Assembly (NCBI RefSeq): GCF_000002995.4
Contig: NW_025062475.1
Location: 682,001-746,000 of the forward strand
DNA length: 64,000 nt
Direction of reading: 5' to 3'
Source of the DNA: Brugia malayi
Lineage: Eukaryota > Nematoda > Chromadorea > Rhabditida > Onchocercidae
A program made the position numbers and the translations under genes. Positions 51,598 to 62,482 of the stretch are shown here, one piece after another (position 1 is the first letter of the stretch; each line of letters starts with the position of its first letter). The notes beneath the pieces are model-generated. The model made no database searches and was not told the origin of the DNA. It saw only the letters and a list, made by a program, of their open reading frames with translations.

Positions 51598-54500
51598 ATG
51601 AAAATATTATCCATTTTACTATATATTTTAATGTACAATAGCAGTACACGTTGGAGTATATTAGCACAGCCACGTAAAGCATTCGTTAATCCGCAAAGTG
51701 AGTGTCGCATCAAATGTCTCAACGGTGGCTTTTGCGCATATTTAGTTGACGATCCATCGATACATACGTGTCTTTGCTTACTTAACGTATATTACGGTGA
51801 TCGATGTCAGTATGCTGGTAAAATTTTAATTAACTTAATTATTTTACTATTGATATTTTATCATATTTTATCATTGGTATCTTATCAGTTTATCATTAAT
51901 TTTAATTAATTTAATTAATTTATCATTGATATTTTATCATATTTTATCATTAATTTTAATTAACTTAATTAATTTATCATTGATATTTTATCATATTTTA
52001 TCATTGATATCTTATCAGTTTATCATTAATTTTAATTAATTTAATTAATTTATCAATGATATTTTATCATATTTTATTATTGATATTTTATCAATTTATC
52101 ATTAATTTTAATTAACTTAATTAATTTATCATTGATATTTTATCATATTTTATCATTGATTTTATTTAAACTTAATTAATTTACTATTGATATTTTATCA
52201 TATTTTATTATTGATATTTTATCAATTTATCATTAATTTTAATTAACTTAATTAGTTTATCATTGATATTTTATCATATTTTATTATTGATATTTTATCA
52301 ATTTATCATTAATTTTAATTAACTTAATTAATTTATCATTGATATTTTATCATATTTTATCATTGATTTTATTTAAACTTAATTAATTTACTATTGATAT
52401 TTTATCATATTTTATCATTAATTTTAATTAACTTAATTAATTTATCATTAATGTTTTATCATCGATATTTTTGTCAATTCATCATTAAATTTATTTAACT
52501 TAATTAATTTATCACTATCAATTGTACTTATTTAACAACTTTATATGATTATAACTGTAAATTACTAACGTATAAAAAAGTAAGTCATTTAATAAAATGT
52601 TTAAATTTTATTATTATTAATTTTAATTGATTGAAATTGTAAGTTAGTAAAGTGGAAAAGAAAAATGATTAAATCATTTAACAAAATGTTTAAATATTAT
52701 TATTATTATCAATTTTAATTGATTAACACTGTAAGTCAATAAAGTACAAAAAAGTAAGTTATTTAATAAAATGTTTAAATATTATTATTTTTTTTTAAAT
52801 AATTAAAGCTATAAGTAGTAAAGTTAAAAAAAAAAAAAAGAAAAAAAGATAAATTATTTAACAAAATGTTTAAATATGAAAAATGTTTAAATATTTTTAT
52901 TATTAATTTTATATTATTAAAACTATAATTAAGCAAAGTAAAAAATTTTAATTATCAATTTTACATAATTAAAACTATAAGTTAGTAAAGTAAAAGAAAA
53001 AAAAATAATAAATCATTATGTTAATTACTTTAAATGATAATTAATTTTTATTACAATCATACGTCTATGTCTTTTGTCTTTTTTTTCTTTCTTAATTAGA
53101 TAATTTTTTATCATCAAAATAATAAATTTTAACTGTTAAGTGCAAATCTAAGTTGTAAGTTTCTTTGTTTTTTAAAAGTGATTAATGATTAAATAAATGT
53201 TTCAGACAAATTTCATTAATTTACTCTAACAAATGCAATTTATTATCATCAAAAAAGAAACGAATAATAAAAAAAAAAAAATGTCAAATTTTTTTTTTTT
53301 AGTTTAAAAATTTTAAATAAGCAAACAAAATACTTTTTAAAAAATCAATAAGTGAAAAGTTTAACTTTCACTTATTGAAAAAAGAAAGATATGATAATTT
53401 TTCTTTCCATCTTTTTTTTAAAATATTTATTTATTTTATTAATTATTTTCTTCAACTTTTTCATAGATGACTGAAAAAGAACAAAGAAAATTGTTTAAAA
53501 AAAAAAATTTGAATTATTTTTTTAATATTACTTTCGTCTACTAAAGAGGAAGAGAGAGAGAGAAAGAGAGGGAAAAAAAAGAGAATTGAAATTGAAATGA
53601 TTGCTTGGTTGTGTAATGGAAATAAAAATGAAATAAATTGATTATTTGAACAGTTGTTGTCTTAGCATAAATAATAAAATTTATTCAAAAAGAGTTTTTA
53701 AAAAAAAAGAAAGAAAGAAAAGAAAAGAAATGAAATGAAAAATTGAATATTTAGTCTTTTACAAAAAAAAAAAAAATTATTTTTGCAAATAAATAAAATG
53801 CAAAGTACAATTTTTTTTCTTTTTCCAAAAAAAAAAAAAAATATTTAGAAAAATTCTTTTTATTTTTATTATATATTATAATTTATTAATTTTTGTAATA
53901 TTAAAATTAAAATCGAACAGCAAAACAAAAAAAAAAAAAAAAAAAAAAAAACATATTAATAAAATTTTGCAAAATATATATTTGAATTTATAAAATTTGA
54001 TTTTGTAATTAATTAATTTAATAAATAATTGGTTACATATTTGTAAACAAACATTTTATTCACTTATATTTATACAATTTATTGGATTTAAACATTTATT
54101 ATAATTTTATTTAAGCATTAATTTCATTTTATACATTTTTTTTTTTATATTTCAAAAAATTTTTACTTTTAAATTCTAATATTTAATAAATAAATAATTA
54201 ATTAATTTATGGAACAGAATATTGCATTTTGATTTTTATTTATTTGTTTTTATTTTGCTTTTTCACGTATAATTTCATTTTTATTAATTCAATAAATTTT
54301 TTTTTTTTTTACAGTTGTTGAAACGACAACGTTAGCAACGTCTGTTATTCCGGAACGTCCGTTTTTACATCATTCCGGACGTGAACGATCAGGAACTGAA
54401 CAACAACGGTATGAATTATCATCACCGATTAAAACAGAACAAAATTTTGATGATAAAACAATCAAATATAATGAAATGTCACAACTTGATCACACTAAAG

Positions 54501-56497
54501 TATATCAAATTAAACAATCAAGTAAGTTAATTTTTATATTATTTAACAAAATTTCATTTATTCAACTTTTTCATTTGTCAAAAAATTTTTTATTTTAATT
54601 TAACAAATACTTATTTATAATTTTAATTGAATACTTATTCATAATTTTAATTAAATACTTATTCATAATTTTAATTAAATAATTATTCATAATTTTAGTA
54701 ATTTACTTTTAAATTATTTGAAAAGAGATAATTAGATGATGCGAAATGATTTTTTTTTTTTTTAAGTATTAATTAACTCTTTGCTTCTATGTATGCAATC
54801 ATTCTCACTGACAATTTATAAAGTCTTTGATCTTATTAAAATTTTAATTTGTAAAAATTTACAAATTAATTCAATTAGTTTGCTTCTTCAATGAATTAAT
54901 TGATTTTATAGCTGTGTAAATCTTATTTAATGAAGTATTAGCGTGAATTTTTTAAGTAATTACTTCCGTTATCACTTTAATACTTTCAAAATTAGCTAAC
55001 ATTAACCTTTGACCTATCAAAATCAACAGATAAAAGTTATGAAATAGAATGAGATTAGAAAGAGTAAGAAATGAAAATGTAAAAAAAAAAGATAAATTTA
55101 AATTTAAAAATAAATTTGAAAAATTAAATCAAAAAAAATTTAAAACGAAAACGAAAAAGTACAGAGAATATTTATTGTATTTCTATTTAAATAATTTTTT
55201 TTTTTTAAATTGCATGGAATTGAATCAAATATTATTTCCTTTTTAATTATATGATTAAAAAAATTATCATTTAAATGATATGATAAGATGTTATCATTAT
55301 CACTTGCATAATTTACACTTTTAACTAATGCAAATCAGAATAATTTCACACAATTCTCATTTAATAATTAGCATGCACAAAATAATTTACGCAATATTGT
55401 TATCATTATCATTATCACTATCATCACAATATTTAAATTATCAAATCATACAACAATTGAAATTATCAATATGATAATTTACAAAATTAAATAAAAATTT
55501 TTAATTTGAAAAAAATTTTTTTTTTCCTCTTATTTACAAAAAAGACTCTAACCATTGACAATTATATTTTAAATGAAAATTAAAATATAATGTTTTTTTC
55601 TTATTCTTTCCTTTTTTTTAATAGCAATTTTTTTTTTTTAAATTTTAAAGAAATATAATAAATTATTGAAATTTTTTAAGAATCAACTGAGGAAACAAAA
55701 TTGGAAGAAAATGATTATACGGAAGGTTGGGATACAAGAACTGGTGAAGATGATGAATATTTATATGAAGATCATGCTACCGATCATTCAGGTTTTTTTT
55801 TTTTTTTTTGGAATATGAATTTGAATTAATTAAATAATATTATTTAATTTTGAAAATGTTTAAAAATGTGAAATATATGAATTAAAAGAAAAAGGGAAGC
55901 AATTTGAACAACAAGAATAGACTATGATTTATTGTATTTATTTATTCCGTTTTTCCTTCCTTTTTTTTTTTTTTTTAAACTTAAACTTTTTTTTTTTTTT
56001 TAAACTTTTTTTAAACTTTTTTTTTTTTAAACTTAAACTTTTTGGAATATGAATTTGAATTAATTAAATGATATTAATTAATTTTTAAAATGTATGATTT
56101 ATTTTGCTTCTTCATTTATTTTGCTTATTTTTAAGAATCGACAAGAACTGAATCATCAATGCCAGCATGGTTACAAGGATCAGATGATTATCAAATGATA
56201 ACAGAACATGGAAATGCACAACGAATTTATTTAAACAAGAAAAAAACTGATCAAATGATAACACGTTTAAATAAAGATAAGAGAATGAAGATTAATGAGG
56301 ATGCATTAGTACCATGGACAAATGAAAATGATAATTTTGATAGTGATGAAACAATGACAGAAACAGATTCGATGGATGATGGTTGGATGATAAGTAAACG
56401 ACGACGTGTTATCACTAATGGTGCAACTGTTATCACTAATCACTTATTGCAATCAGTATTCTTTAACATTTTCATTGTGATAATCTTATTAAGGTGA
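51598..56497 (+). CDS. Secreted or surface-anchored protein with one EGF-like domain
   Basis: Four exons: 51598-51817, 54315-54521, 55681-55791, 56136-56497 (TGA 56495-56497), 900 nt, 299 residues. The start is the ATG directly after TTTTTCAG, which could be a spliced-leader acceptor; a more upstream in-frame ATG at 51532 lies before that acceptor. Residues 1-23 look like a signal peptide (MKILSILLYILMYNSS). An EGF fold follows with Cys at 36, 40, 46, 58, 60 and 70, including CLNGGFC and CxC, and a Gly two residues before the last Cys. The rest is hydrophilic, acidic and rich in Thr, Ser and Glu. The last 16 or so residues (LLQSVFFNIFIVIILLR) are hydrophobic and end the protein, as in a GPI-attachment signal or tail anchor; which one is not clear. 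I do not recognise an orthologue. The single EGF domain could mean an EGF-receptor ligand, but the first Cys spacing (3 residues) is short for that class. Confidence 0.82.
51836..52510 (+). repeat. TTTATCA-rich tandem array in intron 1 of the EGF-domain gene
   Basis: Units of variable length (about 55-76 bp) built from TTTATCATTGATATTTTATC and ATTAATTTTAATTAACTTAA. More than 20 TTATCA words occur (TGATAA on the minus strand). Confidence 0.92.
52511..54314. other. Rest of intron 1 of the EGF-domain gene
   Basis: A looser repeat of about 100 bp (ATTTAATAAAATGTTTAAAT and ATAAGTTAGTAAAGTAAAA words) continues to about 53010; the remainder is A+T-rich with a GA tract at about 53547-53582. No exon fits, since exons 1 and 2 join in phase. 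Confidence 0.6.
55003..55015 (-). promoter_or_regulatory. DR1-like nuclear receptor site in the EGF-domain gene
   Basis: TAACCTTTGACCT inside intron 2, identical over 13 bases to the site at 41422, and again preceded by TTAGCT (54992) and followed within 40 bases by GTTATGAAATA, as at 41422. Confidence 0.4.
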
Positions 56498-59271
56498 CAA
56501 TAATTTATCACAAATGGTATTCTAATTAAACAAAAGAAAAGAAAAGAGAAGAAGAAATGAAGACAATGAGTAAATTTGGAGAGAAATAAAAACAATTTTA
56601 ATTAATGAATTTTAAATTTTAGTATGATAATAAACTTGGTTATTATTTTTTCATTTTTTTTTTCTTTTTTTTTTTGAGATCGTAAAAATAAAAATAAGTA
56701 AAATGCAAGAAAAGAAATGAAACAAAACAATGTAAAATTAATTTGTATTAAATTTGTTTGTAAAATAAGCAAGAGTTGATGGTATTGAAATTGAAAAAGT
56801 TTGATGGAAATTTGAAAATAATAAAATTTAATTTTTAAAATAAAAAATGAAATTTTTTAATATTTTGCTATAAAATTAATTTGAAATTTTATGAGGAATT
56901 ATAATAAATTATTGGAAAAATTATATAATAATTAGTCTGTTTTTTTTTTTTTTTTGTCATTTATTCTTCAAAGCATAAAACATACCATTAAAGTTTCGAA
57001 TTGAAATTTTAAACAATTAAAATTTGTAATTTTTTGATAATTAACAATTCAGCAAACTTTTTTTTTTCAATTTATATTTTTGTTAAAATGTAATAAAAAA
57101 TTATCACATAAAAGAAATTGTAAATATTGTTATAAAAAAAAAAGAAAAAAGAAAAAATTGAACAAATTTTCTTCTAAAATTATCGAAATTTATATTAATA
57201 AATTTATTTTGTTTTTTTTTTAAATAAAAATTTCAAATATTATTGATTTTTTAAATATAAATTTAATAAAAATTGTTTGTTAATAAATAAAAAAATATTA
57301 TTGCCAAATGTTTAAAGTTTTTTTTTTTTTTAATTTTTACTTTTTTTTTTTTTTTTGCATTGTTGTATAATTTTTAATTATTGATTAATTCAAATGTTTT
57401 CATTTATTATGGATGAAATAAGTTTTTTATTTTATTTTAATTTTGCATTGATTGTATAATAAAGCATTTTTTTTTTTTTTTTTTTTTTTATTTACTATTA
57501 TTACAATAAATCAAAATTTGTGTGTTATTTAATTGTAAATTATTACTTATTGTACACTTATTTAACTGTGACAAAATTTAATTCCATCCAAAATATAATT
57601 TTAAATTTCAAAAATTTTTCAATTTATTTGGAATAAAAATTAAATTAGTTCTTTTTTTGCCCATTTTTGTCATTTTCAAATTTTTTCACTTTTTATTTTT
57701 TTTTTATATTACCGAAAAAATTCATTTTAATAGAAATATTGAAATAATCAAATCATTTCCCTAGCAATGTTAATTTCGATACTTAATTATTTCAGGAAAT
57801 AATGATTATTCATTATTTCTGTTAAATAATTACTAATTAACTCATAATTATAGGTAACAAATTGTAAGTGTTAATTATATATATTTCGAGATTTACTACA
57901 GTAAATTTGAATTATTTTCAAAATTTTATGAAATAAATTATTATCACTAAAAAGTACACTGATAATGGATAACAATGAAATCTGATAAAAAATTTGATTT
58001 GATAAACGTTTACATAAATAAAGTTAATATTTTCTTTTTTTTTTTTTTGTTTTTGTTTATATTTACAAATTTTTTTTAATCAACAAAGAAAAAAGAATAA
58101 TATATTATCATTTTAAATAATATTAAATATTGTTTTTTTTTTTTTTTTTAATAAGAAATGTTTCATTTGCATTTTGTATTATTGAAAGATAATTTTTAAA
58201 AACTATAATTGCAAGAAAAGAAATGAAAAATTGATCTCAGTTTCTACTCTTTAATATCATTTAATAATTACTAAATAATCATTGTTTATTTTATTTATTT
58301 GTTTATTGTTTGTTTACTTTTTTTTTCTTTTATTTTATTTTTTGGAAAGAAAAATTGTTTCATTCATTGCATCTTTTTTCTTTTCTGGTTTTCTTTTTTA
58401 AAATGTTAATTAATTATGCTAATTTAATTGATAAATTCAATTTGAAATACGTATTTCTATTAATTATAATTAATTATGATTAATTTTTTTTTTTTTATTT
58501 CCTTCAGAAAAATTTTAAATATTTGCTTTTGTTAGCGAAATGAATGAATCAATTTGACAAGTTTTAAGAATTTTTCATAACTGATTGATAAATGTGACAT
58601 TTTTGATAGAAATGATAAATGCGAAGAATGAAATGTTGAATTAAGCTGTCACAGAGTATTCTATTATAATTGTTTGCAATAAATATTAATAAATTTTGAT
58701 AAATTTTATTTTTAACTAATAACGACACATTTTTGACAAATGTCACAAATGAAATTGAAATGTTGAATTAATAGCATATATTATTGTTTGAAATAAATTT
58801 AATAACAAATTTTGATGAATTTTAACATCAAACTAATAATAATATTACATTTTGATAAATATTCGAAATGTTAAATTAAGTAATCATTGCATATAATTAT
58901 TTATAAAATAGTTTGAATTAATTTACTACTATAACTCAATAAATTTTAATTTAATTATCATATTTGTTGTTAGTTTAAAAGAAAAATATTTCAGAACTTT
59001 TTTCATATTTAATGATAAGCAATTGATATTTACACTAACATTTCATTTTTTTTTTTCTTTTCAATTTGAATTTTAAATTAGAAAAAATTTTTTATCATTT
59101 TTGTTTTTTTTTTTTTTTTTTATCAAATAATTTGAGTAATAATTATAGCATTTTATTGTTATTATTATCAGTTAAAATAAATTCATACAAAAAAAAAACA
59201 TTGGAAAGAAAAGAGATTCAATCTATCATCAAAATTTTTTTGTAACATTTTGATAACAAAAGGGGATGCTA
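56498..59271. other. Intergenic region after the EGF-domain gene
   Basis: A+T-rich DNA with many homopolymers. Around 58560-58900 there is a loose repeat (TTTTGATAAAT, TGAAATGTTGAATTAA recurring at about 58630, 58750 and 58865). No gene or RNA is recognised. Confidence 0.6.
56585..56590 (+). terminator. Poly(A) signal candidate of the EGF-domain gene
   Basis: AATAAA 88 bases after the stop codon. Confidence 0.5.
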
Positions 59272-59353
59272 CGCAGCGGGCAGGATTCGAACCTACGCGG
59301 GCAGAGCCCATTTGATTTCGAGTCAAACTCCTTAACCACTCGGACACCACTGC
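59272..59353 (-). tRNA. tRNA-Ser (anticodon CGA)
   Basis: On the minus strand the 82-nt sequence has a 7-bp acceptor stem (GCAGTGG with CCGCTGC, one G-U pair), a D arm of the Ser type (CCGAGTGGTTAAGG), an anticodon stem TTTGA/TCAAA around loop CTCGAAA (anticodon CGA), a long variable arm (GGGC-TCT-GCCC) typical of class II tRNAs, and a T arm holding the B box GGTTCGAATCC. A TTTT run lies about 10 bases after the 3' end and can stop Pol III. There is no intron. It decodes UCG. Confidence 0.93.
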
Positions 59354-60249
59354 ACCGACGAATCATCGCCTCAAATTCGATTGATAGAGTTGAAGCATTT
59401 TCAAATTTAGATTTAAATTAGTGGCATTTTTTAAAATTGAATAAAATTATTTTTGATATATCGAAATTTCTGTTATTTGTATTTTACAAACAAAAACAAA
59501 AACAAAAAAAGTTATCGAAAAATATTAAAATTAATTAAAATAAAAGAATAATGGAATAAATGTTAATACTATGATTTAGCATAACAAATGAAAATTTGTC
59601 TGCCAATGTAATGTTTACTGCTAATTTGTAGTGAAATCGTTAGCTGAAATAATCGATGCGACGATATAATGCAAAATTTTATCATAAAAGAGACATTATT
59701 TAGATAATATTCGTAAGGTTAATGTTGTCTTTTCTCTATGACACACAGATCAAAGATTACCGCCATAGATGGATGACATGTCACCGTGTCGCTTTATTTT
59801 GAAATCAGAATGAATTATTGATGTGTTCTAAGCGAAAGAAACGTTTTTTTTGTAGTACTTTTTTGCTAGTAGTGAATGAGATGATTATAGAGTTAAGATT
59901 TGAAATTAAATGGAAGTAATAATTTTCCGTATTGAAGACGTGACCTTACTGTTGACCTCTTTCATTGAGCAGTTAAAAGATAACCATAGATAATCTGTGA
60001 TTCTGATCCCTACAGAAGAATGTACACATTGATTTTGATGCTTTTTTCCTGGTATTTTTGTATTCTATATTTTTGCTGAAATTTCTCGAATGATCATTGG
60101 TCATTGCTAATCATTAATTTAAATATTAAACTTTCAGGAAATGATATTTGTTAGATAGTTAAATTGATCTTAGCCTTAATTCATCAATGATAATGTGAAA
60201 ACGATCATCTACCTGTAATAACAGGTGGATGCAAAACTTTTGACTTCTT
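59354..60249. other. Less A+T-rich stretch between the tRNA-Ser copies
   Basis: From about 59560 the sequence loses its homopolymers and gains CG dinucleotides (TCGATGCGACGATATAATGC, CACCGTGTCGC). No open frame or domain is seen. It may belong to the same insertion as 60250-60888. Confidence 0.35.
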
Positions 60250-60822
60250 TAAGTTGATCATTAATCTTAAAAAGCTTCTTTAGCAGAACAGGAAATAATG
60301 TATTGAAAAGATACACTTGCTTCCCTACGGGTAACGAAGGCATAACTACCATCATATCCGGGATCACTCTCGAGCAATCAAACTCTTGAATTAACTACCT
60401 ACATGTACCTGTAGGGTTGGGCCCATAATTTCCAGTTTCCTTCGCGCATCTCGTCACAAAGTCTAGTGAAAATGTACGCAATTGCTGTCATCTTTTACAC
60501 CTAAAGTTCATCCCTAGGCCAAGTTATATAGCTTCACGATGCTATCAAGACCTAAGTGAGACTTATTTGCCCAACCTTGAAAGACACAGTTGCCCTTCTA
60601 GGCATCTTACCCATGCATACACCTTGTCTGAACCTTCTGTTGAAGCCTGATTGACTTGGGTAACACTGCTGCAAGCAAATGTGTCAACCACCTCAACTTC
60701 ATACGGGTAGGTAAGCAAGCGCCTTGCCCAAGACACTGGATGCCCGCAGAGGTGATAGTGCTCTTTGTACACAGTTAAGAATGTAAATAAATACTATATC
60801 AAACATGAAGTGTCATAACCCA
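60250..60822 (-). mobile_element. GC-richer segment next to the tRNA-Ser pseudogene; possible tRNA-derived element
   Basis: This stretch has clearly more G+C than any surrounding DNA, few homopolymers, and no long reading frame (the longest is a 69-codon minus-strand frame at 60563-60772 with no recognised domain). It starts just downstream, in tRNA orientation, of the 60823-60888 pseudogene. That arrangement resembles a tRNA-headed SINE with an unrelated body, but no terminal repeat, poly-A tail or target-site duplication was identified, and the body would be long for a SINE. Ends are approximate. Confidence 0.35.
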
Positions 60823-60888
60823 CGCAGCGGGTAGGATCCGAACCTTTTGATTTCGAGTCAAACTCTTTAACCACTCGGACACCGCTGC
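60823..60888 (-). pseudogene. tRNA-Ser(CGA)-like pseudogene lacking the variable arm
   Basis: The 66-nt copy shares the acceptor stem (GCAGCGG/CCGCTGC), D arm and the CTCGAAA anticodon loop with the neighbouring serine tRNAs. After the anticodon stem it jumps directly into the T arm: the 13-nt variable arm and the 5' side of the T stem are missing. The B box is altered to GGTTCGGATCC. No T run follows the 3' end. It is either a decayed gene or the head of a tRNA-derived element. Confidence 0.8.
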
Positions 60889-61245
60889 AACCACCCGGCC
60901 TCGCTAACCACGAAATTTTAACTGAAAAATTAGTGGTATTTTTCGATGGAAGAATTTAATTAAAATTTTCAAATGAAAATTTTCCATTAATAAAATAATC
61001 TGGAAAACCATAAAAATTAAAAAAAAAAAAAACATTTTAAACAAAAAATATTTAGTAAAATTGTTTGAAATTTTATTTAAATTTGAAATTTTTCGTTCAT
61101 TAATATTAATAAAGTAAATTGTTGAAATTTACAATAAAAAAAAAAAAGAAAGGATAAACATAAATATTTTGAGAATAACAAAGACGAAAATGACTAATCG
61201 TTTTAAGTTGCAAATTTCCAATATTTGCATCTAAAAGGTTCCGGG

Positions 61246-61327
61246 CGCAGCGGGCAGGATTCGAACCTACGCGGGCAGAGCCCATTTGATTTCTAATCAA
61301 ACTCCTTAACCACTCGGACACCGCTGC
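61246..61327 (-). tRNA. tRNA-Ser (anticodon AGA)
   Basis: 82 nt on the minus strand, nearly identical to the tRNA at 59272-59353, with acceptor stem GCAGCGG/CCGCTGC, the same Ser-type D arm, variable arm and B box GGTTCGAATCC. The anticodon loop reads TTAGAAA, giving AGA (decodes UCU and, as inosine, UCC). A TTTT run follows within about 12 bases of the 3' end. Confidence 0.92.
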
Positions 61328-62482
61328 ATCAGTACCACATTCACTACAACGCTGTGATTCTTTTTCATAAAATAATTTTAAATTTTATCTTTTTTTCTTT
61401 TTAATAATTTTTTCCAACATTTTTTTTTTTAATTTGAAATTATTTCAATAATTTTAGCAAAAAAAAAAAAATAGTTCAAATATTCTTATCAAAAATTTTC
61501 CAATAAAAAATTTTATGTTTAATTTAATTTTATTTAAAAAAAAAATAATACATTGATAATTTGAACAATTTATAAAAAAAACAAATTTGTTATGATGGAA
61601 TTTATAACAAATTATAATTCTATAATTATCAATTTATCATTATCAGAGAGTAAATATTAAAAGTTTCCTATGAGATAGTCAAAAAAAAAAAAAAGGAAAG
61701 AATTATATTTGATAAGCAAATGATAAGCGAAAATGTAGAACGAAATATTTCCTTATCAAATTCACTTAAATTAATTAAATAATCAAAAGATTTACACTGA
61801 AAGTATGAGGATAAATGCATAAAATTGAAGCATTTTAATTCTCTTTAAATACCATTCATTTTTAGGATTAATATTAATATAAATGTAAAATTTTTCTAAT
61901 CTTTAAATATATTCTCAAATTCTTAAAATTCTTTCATAATCAGTCTGATTATACTTTTAAACAACTAATTGATTAATTTTAAATAACTGATTATAATTAT
62001 AACTATTTATTGAAAAATCATAAAAGTTGCATATGTACATCTATGTCAAAAAAAAAAAAAAATCTTATCATTTTCCTTTTTTTTCACTTAATGAAAATAG
62101 AAATTAGAATCTTTTTTTACTTAATCAAAATAAAAATTGGAATCGTTTTTTACTTAATTAAAATAAAAATTACTATCTTTTTTTACTTAATTAAAACAAA
62201 AATTAGAATTTTTTTTTTACTTAATTAAAATAAAAATTTAGCATCAGTGTATTTGATATGTTTAATGTGTTATTCTCATAGATTTATGTGTTAATTAAAA
62301 TGTGCTAATAAAATTTAGTTACAGTTTGAAAAATCATAATGCATTTGAAAATTTTAATGCATTTTTTATTTTAAAATTTACATAAAAATTCATTTAAATA
62401 TCAATTAATTTTCTTTTTTTAAAATTTTATTTTGCTATCATTTTAACTGTACATAACGGTACGCTTATTTGATGCAGCAAAA
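61328..62482. other. Intergenic region before the Ser/Asn-rich gene
   Basis: A+T-rich. Four to five units of about 32-34 bp (TTTTTTTACTTAATCAAAAT plus AAAAATTGGAATC) form a minisatellite at 62083-62240. No RNA gene is seen after the tRNA. Confidence 0.65.

Noticed and set aside
60563..60772. Minus-strand frame of 69 codons as a transposase or reverse transcriptase remnant
   Set aside because: No catalytic motif or family resemblance can be seen; its openness follows from the GC-richer composition.
62010..62228. Repeated hydrophobic peptide frame
   Set aside because: It is the translation of an intergenic minisatellite of 32-34 bp units.
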